From positions 3,410,001-3,474,000 of the forward strand of contig NZ_CP093442.1 of assembly GCF_022814725.1 (NCBI RefSeq): a stretch of 64,000 nt of DNA, read 5' to 3'. This DNA comes from Bdellovibrio reynosensis. GTDB taxonomy: Bacteria; Bdellovibrionota; Bdellovibrionia; Bdellovibrionales; Bdellovibrionaceae. Each line of letters opens with the position of its first letter. Within the stretch, counting starts at the first letter, position 1. Under the pieces are notes generated by a model. The model saw only the letters and a list, made by a program, of their open reading frames with translations, was not told where the DNA came from and did no database searches. The translations under genes were made by a program, and so were the position numbers. Positions 49,267 to 58,210 of the stretch are shown here, in pieces.

Positions 49267-49901
49267 TGAATTTGATCCTCTTTGGTGCCCCAGGGGCCGG
49301 TAAAGGTACTCAGTCTGAATTGCTTATTAAACGCCAGAACATGACACAAATCAGCACTGGTGATTTATTTAGAGCGGCGATTAAAGGTCAGACTGCCCTA
49401 GGAAAAGAAGCCCAAGGATATATGGATAAAGGACAACTTGTGCCGGATAGCGTTGTTATCCGCATGGTAGAAGAGGTTCTTGCTAAGGGTGTTAAAGATA
49501 TTATTTTAGATGGTTTCCCTAGAACAGTAGCGCAAGCTGAGGCTTTAGAGGAATTGCTTAAAAAAATGAACCTATCAATTGGAAAAGCTATCTTTTTAGA
49601 AGTTCCAATGCAGGTTTTGATGGATCGATTGACGGGCAGACGGGTCTGTAAAAATTGCGGAGCCGTTTACCATATCGTCGGAAAGCCTACCAAGAAGGAA
49701 GGCGAATGTGATGTTTGCGGTTCGGAAGTCATTCAACGAAATGACGATAAGGAAGAGGTTATTGGAACCCGCCTTAAAACGTACCAAGAATTCACAAGCC
49801 CTTTAAAAGAGTATTATAAAAAAGCAGGCAAGTTCATTGAAGTGGACGGCAATAGAGGCACCGAAGAAGTCTATACAGAGATCGAAAAAATAATAAAATA
49901 A
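49266..49901 (+). CDS. adk: Adenylate kinase, zinc-type LID
   Basis: 211 aa. P-loop [32 protein letters not shown]. The LID (about residues 128-151) has CKNC...CDVC, so it binds zinc, unlike the E. coli enzyme. Balances adenine nucleotides. Last gene of this part of the spc cluster; map and infA do not follow. The 127-bp gap to rpmJ shows no further gene. Confidence 0.98.
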   Translation: MNLILFGAPGAGKGTQSELLIKRQNMTQISTGDLFRAAIKGQTALGKEAQGYMDKGQLVPDSVVIRMVEEVLAKGVKDIILDGFPRTVAQAEALEELLKKMNLSIGKAIFLEVPMQVLMDRLTGRRVCKNCGAVYHIVGKPTKKEGECDVCGSEVIQRNDDKEEVIGTRLKTYQEFTSPLKEYYKKAGKFIEVDGNRGTEEVYTEIEKIIK

Positions 49902-50028
49902 GACGGCTGTATTATTTTTATCTCTAGACTTTAATGTTTATCGGTGTTAGCGTGCCGAACCGCGTTCGTGTTTTTGCTGAATTTTCATCCCTTTTTTGGG
50001 GGTGAAACTAAGCGTATGGGAAGACATT

Positions 50029-50142
50029 ATGAAAGTAAGACCATCAGTTAAGAAAATTTGTAACAAATGCAAAGTTATTAAAAGAAAAGGCGTTATTCGC
50101 GTAATCTGCGAAAACCCTAAACATAAGCAAAGGCAGGGTTAA
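50029..50142 (+). CDS. rpmJ: Ribosomal protein L36
   Basis: A 37-aa ORF. It reads [20 protein letters not shown], then [17 protein letters not shown]. It carries the zinc-ribbon ligands CNKC and CENPKH (the zinc-binding form). Located 2 bp before rpsM, its standard position. Confidence 0.97.
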   Translation: MKVRPSVKKICNKCKVIKRKGVIRVICENPKHKQRQG

Positions 50143-50144
50143 TC

Positions 50145-50519
50145 ATGGCACGTATTCTTGGTGTCGACTTACCTAGAAATAAGAGAGTTGAAATCGCTTT
50201 GACTTACATCTATGGCATCGGACGCGCTCGCGCGGCGATGATCTGTAAGCAAGTTGGCATTTCTCATGAGCTAAGAACTGAAGGTCTTACTGATGAGCAT
50301 ATCGCTAAAATCCGTGGCATCGTCGAGCAAAGCTTCAAAGTTGAAGGTGATTTGCGTCGTGAAATCGGATTGTCGATCAAACGTCTTATGGATCTAAACT
50401 GCTTCCGCGGTATCCGTCATCGTAAAGGCTTGCCTGTACGTGGTCAGAACACTCGTTCTAACGCTCGTACTCGTAAAGGTCCTAAGAAGACGGTAGCTAA
50501 CAAGAAAAAAGCCGTTTAA
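50145..50519 (+). CDS. rpsM: Ribosomal protein S13
   Basis: 124 aa. [25 protein letters not shown], and [30 protein letters not shown] are diagnostic. First gene of the alpha operon after rpmJ. Confidence 0.98.
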   Translation: MARILGVDLPRNKRVEIALTYIYGIGRARAAMICKQVGISHELRTEGLTDEHIAKIRGIVEQSFKVEGDLRREIGLSIKRLMDLNCFRGIRHRKGLPVRGQNTRSNARTRKGPKKTVANKKKAV

Positions 50520-50533
50520 TCGGTAGGTAGCAA

Positions 50534-50929
50534 ATGAACACTGATAATAAAAAAGTTGTTGCTAAGAAAAAAGTTAAAAGAAACGTTCCTCAAGGGAACT
50601 GCTACATCTCTGCTGGATTCGGTAACGTTATCGTTACTATGACTGATCCAAACGGAGCTACAGTCTCTTGGTCATCTGCGGGTCACCTTGGTTTCAAAGG
50701 AAGCCGTAAAGGTACTCCATTTGCAGCTCAAGTTGCGGCAGAAGACGCTGCAAAAAAAGCAATGGAAGCAGGAATGAAATCTGTGGACGTTTATCTTAAA
50801 GGTCCAGGCGCTGGTCGTGAACCTGCAATCCGTGCACTAGCTGCTACAGGTATGAGAATTTTGTCTCTTAAAGACATCACTCCAGTACCTCACAACGGTT
50901 GCCGTCCACCTAAGCGTAGAAGAATTTAA
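50534..50929 (+). CDS. rpsK: Ribosomal protein S11
   Basis: 131 aa. Starts with a basic leader, then [43 protein letters not shown]-type core and [17 protein letters not shown] end, which is typical. Confidence 0.98.
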   Translation: MNTDNKKVVAKKKVKRNVPQGNCYISAGFGNVIVTMTDPNGATVSWSSAGHLGFKGSRKGTPFAAQVAAEDAAKKAMEAGMKSVDVYLKGPGAGREPAIRALAATGMRILSLKDITPVPHNGCRPPKRRRI

Positions 50930-50941
50930 TAGGAGTATATC

Positions 50942-51568
50942 GTGAGCTGCATTAACGAATCCGTTTGTAAGCTTTGCCGTCGCGAAAACGTAAAACTTTT
51001 CTTGAAGGGTGACCGTTGTTACACTGATAAGTGTTCTTTCGAAAGAAGACCTTATCCTCCAGGACAACATGGTCAATCTCGTTTGAAGTTCTCTGAATTT
51101 GCACTTCAATTGCGTGAAAAACAAAAAACTAAGAGATACTACGGTGTTTCTGAAAAACAATTTGTAAAATATGTATCTGAAGCCAACCGTTCAAAAGAAT
51201 TGACTGGTACTGCGCTTCTTAAGTTCCTCGAGACAAGACTTGATAACGTTGTCTACTCTTTGGGGTATGCTAACTCTCGTCGTGAAGCAAGGCAGCTTGT
51301 TAAACACAATCATTTCTTGTTGAATGGTAAGAGAGCTAACATTCCAAGCATCATTGTTAACAAAGGTGACGTTGTACAAGTTGCGGAAGCGAGCCGTGGA
51401 CTAGTTCAGATCCAAGCAGCAATTCAATCTGTTGCTAGACGCTCTGTTCCAGCATGGCTTGAAGCTGATCATGCGAAATTCTCTGGTACTGTTAAAGATC
51501 TTCCAGCACGTGAAGACGTAACTGTAGCAGTTGAAGAGAACATGATCGTTGAATACTACTCAAGATAA
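50942..51568 (+). CDS. rpsD: Ribosomal protein S4, zinc-binding form
   Basis: 208 aa from GTG 50942. The N-terminus has the cysteine set C-x5-CKLC...CYTDKC of the zinc form, then RRPYPPGQHG, the S4 RNA-binding domain (RLDNVVYSLGYANSRREARQLVKHNHFLLNG), and a usual end. Represses the alpha operon in E. coli. Confidence 0.98.
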   Translation: MSCINESVCKLCRRENVKLFLKGDRCYTDKCSFERRPYPPGQHGQSRLKFSEFALQLREKQKTKRYYGVSEKQFVKYVSEANRSKELTGTALLKFLETRLDNVVYSLGYANSRREARQLVKHNHFLLNGKRANIPSIIVNKGDVVQVAEASRGLVQIQAAIQSVARRSVPAWLEADHAKFSGTVKDLPAREDVTVAVEENMIVEYYSR

Positions 51569-51591
51569 TTTAACTTCTCGGGGGAGCCGCC

Positions 51592-52623
51592 ATGCAAGAG
51601 CATTATTATAAGTTTTGGAGAGAAATGATCAAACCAAAGGGATTTGAGGTTGATCGTGACACTCTTCGTGATGACTACGCTAAATTCATTATCCGTCCCC
51701 TCGAAAGAGGTTTCGGGGTTACTCTTGGTAACTCCCTAAGAAGAATTCTTCTTAGTTCAATGATGGGTTCTGCAATTACAGCTGTTAAATTCGAAGGCGT
51801 GTTGCATGAGTTCACAACTATCCCTGACGTTTTGGAAGATGTTACTGACATCATCTTGAACCTTAAAGAAGTTCGCTTTAAACAATACACTTCTGACGCT
51901 GTTACTTTGAAGATCAACAAAAAAGGTCCAGGTAAAGTAACTGCAGCAGATATTCAAACTACTGATAAGATCGAAGTTTTGAACCCAGATCTACATATCG
52001 CTACTTTGGGTGGTAACGCGAATTTTAACGCCGAAATCGTTGTAAGTTTCGGTCGTGGATATGTACCTGTTGAGAATAGAGAAACTGACCTTCCTGTTGG
52101 CTTTATCGGCGTTGACGCTCTTTATAGCCCAATCAGAAAAGTTAACTACAACGTTTCAAATGCACGCGTTGGTCAAAGAACTGACTACGATGCTTTGACT
52201 CTTGAAGTTTGGACAGATGGTTCTCTTAAGCCAGAAGAATCTGTAGCTCTTTCATCTAAAATCATGAAAGAACAACTACAAATCTTCTTAACTTTCGACG
52301 AAACAATGGAGCCTGCGGAAGAAGCACGCGAAATCGGATCTCCTTCTTTGAACGAGAACCTTTTCCGCTCTGTGGATGACCTTGAGCTTTCTGTTCGTTC
52401 AGCTAACTGCTTGAAAAACGCTAACATCCGTTACATCGGTGAATTAGTTGTTCGTTCTGAAGCAGAGATGCTTAAAACGAAAAACTTTGGTCGTAAGTCA
52501 CTTAACGAAATCAAAGAGATTTTGGGTGAGATGGGACTTGGCCTCGGTATGAAAATCGAAGGCTGGCCTCCAGCTGGTTGGGATCCAAGCCAACCACCTC
52601 AAAAAAGAGAGACCCAACAGTAA
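51592..52623 (+). CDS. rpoA: RNA polymerase alpha subunit
   Basis: 343 aa. N-terminal assembly domain ([28 protein letters not shown]), a flexible linker near residue 240, and the C-terminal domain ([36 protein letters not shown]) that contacts UP elements and activators. RBS GGGGGAG. Followed by two hairpins, the second a clear terminator. Confidence 0.99.
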   Translation: MQEHYYKFWREMIKPKGFEVDRDTLRDDYAKFIIRPLERGFGVTLGNSLRRILLSSMMGSAITAVKFEGVLHEFTTIPDVLEDVTDIILNLKEVRFKQYTSDAVTLKINKKGPGKVTAADIQTTDKIEVLNPDLHIATLGGNANFNAEIVVSFGRGYVPVENRETDLPVGFIGVDALYSPIRKVNYNVSNARVGQRTDYDALTLEVWTDGSLKPEESVALSSKIMKEQLQIFLTFDETMEPAEEAREIGSPSLNENLFRSVDDLELSVRSANCLKNANIRYIGELVVRSEAEMLKTKNFGRKSLNEIKEILGEMGLGLGMKIEGWPPAGWDPSQPPQKRETQQ

Positions 52624-52630
52624 TTGAATA

Positions 52631-52684
52631 GGGTCTTTCCAAAAGAAAGACCCGAAACAAAAAAAGCCCGAAAGGGCTTTTTAT
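52631..52684 (+). terminator. Tandem hairpins terminating the alpha operon after rpoA
   Basis: A 9-bp perfect stem GGGTCTTTC/GAAAGACCC (52631-52653) is followed by AAAAAGCCC-GAAA-GGGCTTTTT (52661-52683), a strong intrinsic terminator. rplQ therefore probably has its own promoter. Confidence 0.85.
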
Positions 52685-52744
52685 ACCAGAATGGTAGTTC
52701 ACGCGGCCCACAAGGGTTGCAGAGGCACGGAGCCTTTAAAATGT

Positions 52745-52790
52745 GACACTGATCATAGTGTCCTATGTACTGATACCTAATACGGTCAGT
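52745..52790 (+). promoter_or_regulatory. Two inverted repeats in the rplQ leader
   Basis: GACACT-GATCAT-AGTGTC (52745-52762) is followed by ACTGA-TACC...GG-TCAGT (about 52769-52790). They may be operators or a regulatory RNA in the rplQ leader. Confidence 0.45.
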
Positions 52791-52811
52791 GTGTAAAAAC
52801 CGGAGAACAAA

Positions 52812-53354
52812 ATGAGTTCACACAGAAGAAGAGTAAAACATTTCGATCGTAAATCTGGCCCTAGAAAAGCTCTTTTGAGAGGTTTAGTTACTTCTCTTAT
52901 CGAGCACGGCCGTATCACTACAACTGTTGACCGTGCGAAAGAAACTCGCCGTCACGTTGAAAAAGCTATCACTCTTGGTAAAAAAGGTGATTTGGCTACA
53001 ACTCGTTTGTTGCTTTCTCGTTACCCAAACAAAGAAGCAGTTCAAACTATCATGAAGGACCTTGCTCCACGTTTTGCTAACCGCCCAGGTGGTTACACTC
53101 GTATCATCAAAATCGGTCGTCGCCCAGGTGACACTGCTGAGATGGCATTCCTTGAGTTCGTAGACTATGATTTCGAAGCTAAAGGACAAGCTAAAGAAAC
53201 TGCTAAACCTGCTAAAGCAGCAAAAGGTAAAGCAGCTGACAAAGCTCCTAAAGCAGAAAAAACAGCTAAAAAAGCTTCTACTAAACTAGTAGCTGCTAAG
53301 AAAAAAGCTGTTAAGAAAATCCAAAAGAAAGATAGAGCTGCTTCACGCGCTTAA
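52812..53354 (+). CDS. rplQ: Ribosomal protein L17 with Lys/Ala-rich tail
   Basis: 180 aa against the usual 115-130. The core SSHRRRVKHFDRKSGPRKALLRGLVTSL-type start and GDTAEMAFLEFVDYD end at about residue 122. The last 55 residues are a low-complexity Lys/Ala tail (KAAKGKAADKAPKAEK, KKASTKLVAAKKKAVKK) resembling histone-H1-like tails, probably disordered and RNA-contacting. Separated from rpoA by a strong terminator. Confidence 0.97.
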   Translation: MSSHRRRVKHFDRKSGPRKALLRGLVTSLIEHGRITTTVDRAKETRRHVEKAITLGKKGDLATTRLLLSRYPNKEAVQTIMKDLAPRFANRPGGYTRIIKIGRRPGDTAEMAFLEFVDYDFEAKGQAKETAKPAKAAKGKAADKAPKAEKTAKKASTKLVAAKKKAVKKIQKKDRAASRA

Positions 53355-53390
53355 TCTTCCGGGTTTTTAAAATAGTAAAATTAAAAAAAA

Positions 53391-53425
53391 GGGCTCTGGG
53401 AAACCAGGGCCCTTTTTCTTTTTGT
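53391..53425 (+). terminator. Terminator after rplQ
   Basis: GGGCTCTGG-GAAA-CCAGGGCCC with one T-G pair, A-rich before and followed by TTTTTCTTTTT. Confidence 0.9.
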
Positions 53426-53485
53426 ATCTGGTAACTTTTATATGTTTCTTGAACCTTTACTTTATATTCTTAGTTTCTGTTTCTT

Positions 53486-53548
53486 ATGCTTGATGCTTGA
53501 TGCTTGATGCTTGATGCTTGATGCTTGATGCTTGATGCTTGATGCTTG
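53486..53548. repeat. Nine tandem copies of a 7-mer
   Basis: ATGCTTG repeated nine times without error, starting about 60 bp after the rplQ terminator. Likely prone to length change by slippage. Confidence 0.97.
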
Positions 53549-53550
53549 AT

Positions 53551-53615
53551 TCTTATTCTTATTCTTATTCTTATTCTTATTCTTATTCTTATTCTTATTC
53601 TTATTCTTATTCTTA
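53551..53615. repeat. Hexanucleotide microsatellite
   Basis: TCTTAT repeated ten times plus a partial unit, directly after the 7-mer array. Confidence 0.97.
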
Positions 53616-53626
53616 GCTGTCGGGTC

Positions 53627-53760
53627 TGAACTAAGAACTCTGAACTCAGAACTTTGAACTCTGAACTTTAAACTTTAAACTCTAAGTTCTAAACACCAAG
53701 TTCCAAGTTCTTGGCTCATAGCTCTAACTCTCCAGTCTTCTTTCTAACTTTCAATTCTAA
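53627..53760. repeat. Degenerate short repeats, AACTCTGAACT-like
   Basis: Low-complexity stretch of imperfect 9-11-mers (CTGAACT, AGAACTC, TTGAACTC, TTAAACTC, AAGTTC) between the microsatellites and the thioredoxin gene. No gene is seen in 53426-53863. Confidence 0.6.
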
Positions 53761-53863
53761 ATAAGGTTCCAGTGATCCATTTGTATCAGGATTTGACTAT
53801 GCTTCCATTGACATTAGCTAGTCTGAGTAGTCATTTTAGTACTCACGGACTGAAGAGGGTTTA

Positions 53864-54424
53864 ATGAAATTGCACGTAAAAGCTTTGATTATCGTTCTAG
53901 TAGTGGCTGTCATTTTGGTAGCTGGTTATAACGCTTTATTTGGTAAGAAGAGCACAAGTGCAAATTCAACAGTGGCTTCAGTCGCGGCTATGGAGACTGA
54001 AGGCGTCCCTTCGTTTGTTACTAAAGATCTTGATGGTAACGAAGTGGATTTCAAAGCGCTTACCGGCAAAGTGGTTATTCTTAATTTTTGGGCCTCTTGG
54101 TGCACACCTTGTATTGAAGAGGTTCCCTCTTTGATTAAGCTAGTAAAAGAATTTAAAGGTGACGTTCAACTCATTGCGATTTCTGGGGATAGCAGCAGGG
54201 AAGACATTGATGTGTTCTTAAAGTCTTTCCCAGAGCTTAAGACCGAAAACATCAAAATCGTGTACGATGAAGACCGCAGTCTGATGAAACGATTCGAGGT
54301 GGCGCGCCTGCCGGAATCTTTAGTGGTTGGAAAAGATCAGAAGCTCGTGAAAAAGATCGTGGGAACCATTGATTGGTACAATAAAGATTCTATCGATTAT
54401 ATGAAAGCTCTTATCGCCAAGTAA
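53864..54424 (+). CDS. Membrane-anchored TlpA/ResA-type thioredoxin
   Basis: 186 aa. An N-terminal helix (about 6-25) anchors or exports the protein, followed by a low-complexity linker and a thioredoxin fold with WASWCTPCIEEVPSL, active-site Cys80 and Cys83, and the cis-Pro segment RLPESLVV. Homologues reduce periplasmic disulphides, often for cytochrome c maturation. The CTPC motif is close to the CEPC of ResA. It stands alone between repeats, so its partner is unknown. Could also be a general periplasmic thiol reductase. Confidence 0.9.
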   Translation: MKLHVKALIIVLVVAVILVAGYNALFGKKSTSANSTVASVAAMETEGVPSFVTKDLDGNEVDFKALTGKVVILNFWASWCTPCIEEVPSLIKLVKEFKGDVQLIAISGDSSREDIDVFLKSFPELKTENIKIVYDEDRSLMKRFEVARLPESLVVGKDQKLVKKIVGTIDWYNKDSIDYMKALIAK

Positions 54425-54553
54425 GGTTCAGAGTCCATCGAACCACTATTGTGAAAGCCAGGGAAATATCCGCAGGCAGGCAATGTTCCGATCTAGCGGT
54501 AATATTAGATAATGATACGACCACGATATCTGCTGGTGAGTTCGTGGATTCTT

Positions 54554-54795
54554 CAATAGTTGCCACCGGGGTGGTGGTGAGTCTGTGAACTCTGCAATGG
54601 TTACCACCGGAGCGGTGTTGAGTCTGCGGAACCTGCAATGGTTACCACCGGAGCGGTGGTGAATCTGGGGATTCTGCAATGGTTACTACCGGAGCGGTAG
54701 TGAGTCTGTGAATTCTGCAATGGTTACCACCGGAGCGGTGGTAAATCCTGCTGAAACTACATTAGTCACCACCGATGCGGTAGCAACCGGGATTT
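54554..54795. repeat. Six-unit tandem array of 41 bp with a palindrome in every unit
   Basis: Units begin at 54554, 54595, 54636, 54677, 54718 and about 54760. Each has CAATGGTTACCACCGGAGCG and GTGGTGAGTCTG-like sequence. The hairpin ACCACC-GGAGC-GGTGGT recurs. In unit 4 it is ACTACC-GGAGC-GGTAGT, so both arms changed together. Spacers between palindromes are themselves repeated, so it is not a CRISPR array. A separate AGACGGC/GCCGTCT hairpin follows at 54819-54837. Confidence 0.9.
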
Positions 54796-54846
54796 TCATT
54801 AAATACTCAAGATTGTATAGACGGCATGTCGCCGTCTGCGGAAAGA

Positions 54847-55944
54847 CTAATCCTTACAGTCGTACATCAAGTCGATCTGCGTGCCTTCAACCAAAGCATA
54901 CGTGAACTTCAAAATTGCGCCGTCGACTTTGATACCAGGAACTGGGATTCCATCCACTTTGACTTTTAAAGTTTTCGGGTCTGGTTCACAGGCCAAGTTC
55001 AATGAAGATAGTGAATTTACGATTTTGTCTTTAAAAGTATTCAAGTTCCCGCTGTAATCAGCATCACAAATACTTCCAATGCCACCGTCAGACAAACGGG
55101 ACATTTCAGCATAAACGTTGCCGGCGTGGCTTGGTGATGGATCTTTATCTTGTTCAGCTTCACAGACTTTATCACCAGGTTTCACAATGATAGAGCTGAA
55201 AGTGAAACGCACATCTTCACCGAACGTCGACTTTGCCTTCGCGATCAGATTTGCTGGCTTATCTTCCTCTTCAAGGGGCTGAAAAGCTGAATCCGTATCA
55301 TTTGGTTTTTTGTTGCGAACATCTCCACCCAAAGATCTTTCGTCTTCGTCAGAAATAACAATGACAGAAATCGCAGCACCCGGGCGGTAACAGCTGTGGC
55401 TTGCAAGCTCACCAAAGTTTTCGTAAGTCGCCTTAATAGCGCGTTCGTCGCCCGAATTATTTCCACCGATAGCTAAAGTATCAACCGTTGAAGTAAAAAT
55501 CTGGTTTAAGTTCGCCGTACCTTTTTTAAGTAAATAAGACGGCGTCCCTGCCGCTGCGTTGTAGTTCTTCCATGGCTGAGGTTCTCCATAGATTAGAGAA
55601 CCGTTTGATGTGGAACCTCTGGTTGTCGTCAAACACATTTGCCAATCAATGTTGCTTGCATCTAAAGAGTTCACAAAGCTGGACATTCTAGCTGCGAGTT
55701 TTTTGAGTTCAGGTAGCATCGAGTTGGAATCATCTAAGACTAATAGGAAATCCACTTGCTTGTTCCCATAGGCAACAACCTCTGTCGAAGAAATTGTTTT
55801 CGACGGAGCCGGGGCGGGAGCAGGAACCACAGAAGCTGCTTCTTGCTCTGGAACGGGTGCGAATTCAATCTTCGCACAAGCCGTGGAAAGGGTGGCAATC
55901 ACACAGCTTAAAACTAATTTGGAATTTAGAATTAAAGCTTTCAT
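54847..55944 (-). CDS. VWA-domain lipoprotein
   Basis: 365 aa from the ATG at 55944 (GAGG 5 nt upstream; a GTG two codons earlier overlaps the RBS). Lipoprotein signal with lipobox LSTAC, Cys23, then a Pro/Ala linker. The VWA domain has MIDAS residues D71, S73 and S75 (LVLDDSNSM) and the strand ISVIVISDEDERS. Cys residues are numerous, suggesting disulphides in a periplasmic or surface location. Bacterial proteins of this type act in adhesion or envelope complexes; the specific role is unknown. The downstream 41-bp array lies next to its 3' end. Confidence 0.85.
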   Translation of the reverse strand: MKALILNSKLVLSCVIATLSTACAKIEFAPVPEQEAASVVPAPAPAPSKTISSTEVVAYGNKQVDFLLVLDDSNSMLPELKKLAARMSSFVNSLDASNIDWQMCLTTTRGSTSNGSLIYGEPQPWKNYNAAAGTPSYLLKKGTANLNQIFTSTVDTLAIGGNNSGDERAIKATYENFGELASHSCYRPGAAISVIVISDEDERSLGGDVRNKKPNDTDSAFQPLEEEDKPANLIAKAKSTFGEDVRFTFSSIIVKPGDKVCEAEQDKDPSPSHAGNVYAEMSRLSDGGIGSICDADYSGNLNTFKDKIVNSLSSLNLACEPDPKTLKVKVDGIPVPGIKVDGAILKFTYALVEGTQIDLMYDCKD

Positions 55945-56046
55945 ATACACCTCATCGTCAGGCTAACATGAAAACCTTTGCAAAAAAAAGAGGCAGGACC
56001 CAAAAAGCGACGAAAATTTTGAAGTGATAACAGTAAGTTAGATAAT

Positions 56047-56087
56047 ATGTCGAAGAATTAAGCAGGTCCTGCAAAGAGCTTCGACAT
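56047..56087. promoter_or_regulatory. Composite 41-bp dyad in the gap upstream of the VWA gene
   Basis: Outer arms ATGTCGAAG/CTTCGACAT (56047-56055 and 56079-56087) and an inner palindrome GCAGG-T-CCTGC share the same centre (56067). It could be an operator or RNA hairpin. The rest of 55945-56160 shows no gene. Confidence 0.5.
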
Positions 56088-56160
56088 TTCGTTTAGAACA
56101 AGTTTTACAGATTTTAAAAAACTAGAAGTAGACGTATTTTTAAAAAATGAAACGAGGAAA

Positions 56161-56188
56161 TAAAAAAGGCCTCTTACTCAGAGGCCTT
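56161..56188 (-). terminator. Terminator of the TIGR03545/03546-like unit
   Basis: AAGGCCTCT-GAGTA-AGAGGCCTT read on the minus strand, followed by a T-run. Confidence 0.85.
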
Positions 56189-56198
56189 CAGGCAATTT

Positions 56199-58154
56199 CT
56201 AGAAACCAAATTTTTTCTTTAACTCTTCAGCAGCTTTCTTCGCTTCGCCTTCAAGTTGTTTTTTGCCGCGGCTTTCAGCATCTTTCTTAGCTTGGTCTGC
56301 GCGGGCTTCAGCTTTTTTCTTTTCATCTTCTAGCTGCGCTTGAACTTTTTTAACTTCGCCATCTAGTTGGGTGCGCAGTTGAGCCATCTGCGCATCGATT
56401 TGTTTCTTTTGTTTGCCGATCTCTTCTTCAACCATCAGCTCGATTTTCTTACGAGCCTCGTCTATCTTGGCTTGTATCTGTTTTTCAAAGCCCTTTTGCA
56501 GTTCCAGTCCTAAATTAGAATTGATGGAAAGTGGAACATTAGGAATCACGCCTTCACCAGTAACTGTCAGATTCACTTCTGGGATTCCGGCAAAAACCGC
56601 TTTCAAAATTTGATCAGCAATTTCATTTTTAGAAGAAACCAAGTAATCAATCTTATTAAACGTGTTATTCATGCTAACGGAAACCTGTTTCAGGCCCACG
56701 ATTTTTCCTTCAACTCCTAGGCTTCCAGTCGCACGGTTAAACCCGATCTGTACGTCCGGAGAGTTAACAAGCTGTCTTGCTAAGATGGAATAAGAACCGA
56801 CTTTGAACACATAGTCGATTTCGCTTTCGGGCTTGATATTGTTCAAGGAAACTTTCACAAGGAAGCCAAAGATCTCTTTACCCGGGAAATCGCCCGATAA
56901 AGAAGCCACTGTCGGACGACCCGTGACCTTTTGATTAGAGGTGATATCCAGGATCTCACCTTTAATATTCCCAGCTTCAGGCGTCGTACCAGCTTGAGAG
57001 CTTACAGCCGTTCTTTTAATCCAGAATAATGGATAAGCATTTAAGCGACCAAACTCATAAGAAATACCTTTTTCGCGAGGATGAGGTTGAATAGGAATCG
57101 CATCATCCGCGGGATCTTTCTTTTTTAATCCAGGCGGGATGTAGCGATCCGCCATAGCTTTGTACCTGTAAAACTTCGCTTTATAGGGTCCAAGGTAATG
57201 ATTAAAAACACCCATAGTAATCGCCTTGGCATCAAACTTAGGAATGCGGAAGTGCTGTTCTAAGGCTTTGATGTCGGCCTTCACTTGCTTGTCGATCTCT
57301 TTATATTGCAGCTCGAAAGCTTTTAGATCGGCTTGCAGTTCGGTAGAAGTGGCCTGAACCTGTTTGACCATGGCGTCGCCATCGTTACGAACTTTGTCTA
57401 GGGCCTGTAAAGACGTTTGAAGCTCTTGCGGAGTTTTAAAGTCTTGATATTTAATTTTATTCAAACGTTCATTCAAAGCACGAACATCTTTTTCTTGCGG
57501 AAGCGCTTTAATCTTTTGGTCCCACACTTTTTGTTTTGCAGTAAGATCGACTTGGAATTTTTCGATCATCGCTTTTGAAGCAAGTTTCGCTTGCAACTTA
57601 TCAACTTGGGCTTGGGAATCACTTCCACCCAACATCGCAATAATATCGCCAAGAATATTTTCCCCGGTCTGTTGTTGGGCTTCTTTTAAGGCCTGTTCTT
57701 TTAATTGCTCTGCCATGCCGGGTTCGGAGGATGGAGGTTCCGGCGGTTTCACTTTGCCTGGATATTTTCTTTTTACGCCAAACGCGATTTGTTCCACGGC
57801 AGCTTCATTGATAACGGCTTTGGCGCGTAACAAGGCATCCCATAACATTGAAAAGCGAATGTCACCGATGTTGATCGAGTTGTGGGTAGGCTGTTCTGCA
57901 TTCGTTACTTCAATGCCTTGGATGCGCAAACTTGCATTAAAGAAACTGGTTTCTACTTTAGCGATGTTGACTTCAGCGCCAACGGCTTTGTAACCCACCC
58001 ATTCCATTCCTGCTTTTAAATGTGCATCAAAAAAGAAATGGAAATAAAGGCCAATGATCGCACAGATGATTGTAAATGGGATGATTGCTTCCCACCGGAT
58101 GATGCCTTTTTTCTTTTGCGGTTTGCTGCTGTTTTCTTGGTTGGTTGTCGTCAT
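56199..58154 (-). CDS. TIGR03545-like uncharacterised membrane-anchored protein
   Basis: 651 aa. A cytoplasmic basic stretch (KPQKKKGIIRWEAII) precedes one N-terminal helix (about 23-45). A large AsmA/DUF748-like beta region follows (VEVTNAEQ..., SMLWDALLRAKAVINEAAVEQIAFG). Residues about 190-310 and the last 120 are long coiled-coils (LQAQLEDEKKKAEARADQAKKDAESR-type). I recognise the pairing with a TIGR03546-like gene upstream. Role likely in lipid or envelope transport by analogy with AsmA-like proteins; not established. RBS GAGGA upstream of the ATG. Confidence 0.75.
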   Translation of the reverse strand: MTTTNQENSSKPQKKKGIIRWEAIIPFTIICAIIGLYFHFFFDAHLKAGMEWVGYKAVGAEVNIAKVETSFFNASLRIQGIEVTNAEQPTHNSINIGDIRFSMLWDALLRAKAVINEAAVEQIAFGVKRKYPGKVKPPEPPSSEPGMAEQLKEQALKEAQQQTGENILGDIIAMLGGSDSQAQVDKLQAKLASKAMIEKFQVDLTAKQKVWDQKIKALPQEKDVRALNERLNKIKYQDFKTPQELQTSLQALDKVRNDGDAMVKQVQATSTELQADLKAFELQYKEIDKQVKADIKALEQHFRIPKFDAKAITMGVFNHYLGPYKAKFYRYKAMADRYIPPGLKKKDPADDAIPIQPHPREKGISYEFGRLNAYPLFWIKRTAVSSQAGTTPEAGNIKGEILDITSNQKVTGRPTVASLSGDFPGKEIFGFLVKVSLNNIKPESEIDYVFKVGSYSILARQLVNSPDVQIGFNRATGSLGVEGKIVGLKQVSVSMNNTFNKIDYLVSSKNEIADQILKAVFAGIPEVNLTVTGEGVIPNVPLSINSNLGLELQKGFEKQIQAKIDEARKKIELMVEEEIGKQKKQIDAQMAQLRTQLDGEVKKVQAQLEDEKKKAEARADQAKKDAESRGKKQLEGEAKKAAEELKKKFGF

Positions 58155-58210
58155 GAAAGTTTCCTCGAAAAATTTTTATTCAAAGCTGCTAAGTCAAAGT
58201 CGGGCAAAAT

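Noticed and set aside
54446-54679. Minus-strand ORFs with repeated peptides
   Set aside because: They are translations of the 41-bp tandem array, not conserved proteins.
54554-54795. CRISPR array
   Set aside because: The sequences between the palindromes are repeated as well, there are no unique spacers, and no cas genes are near.
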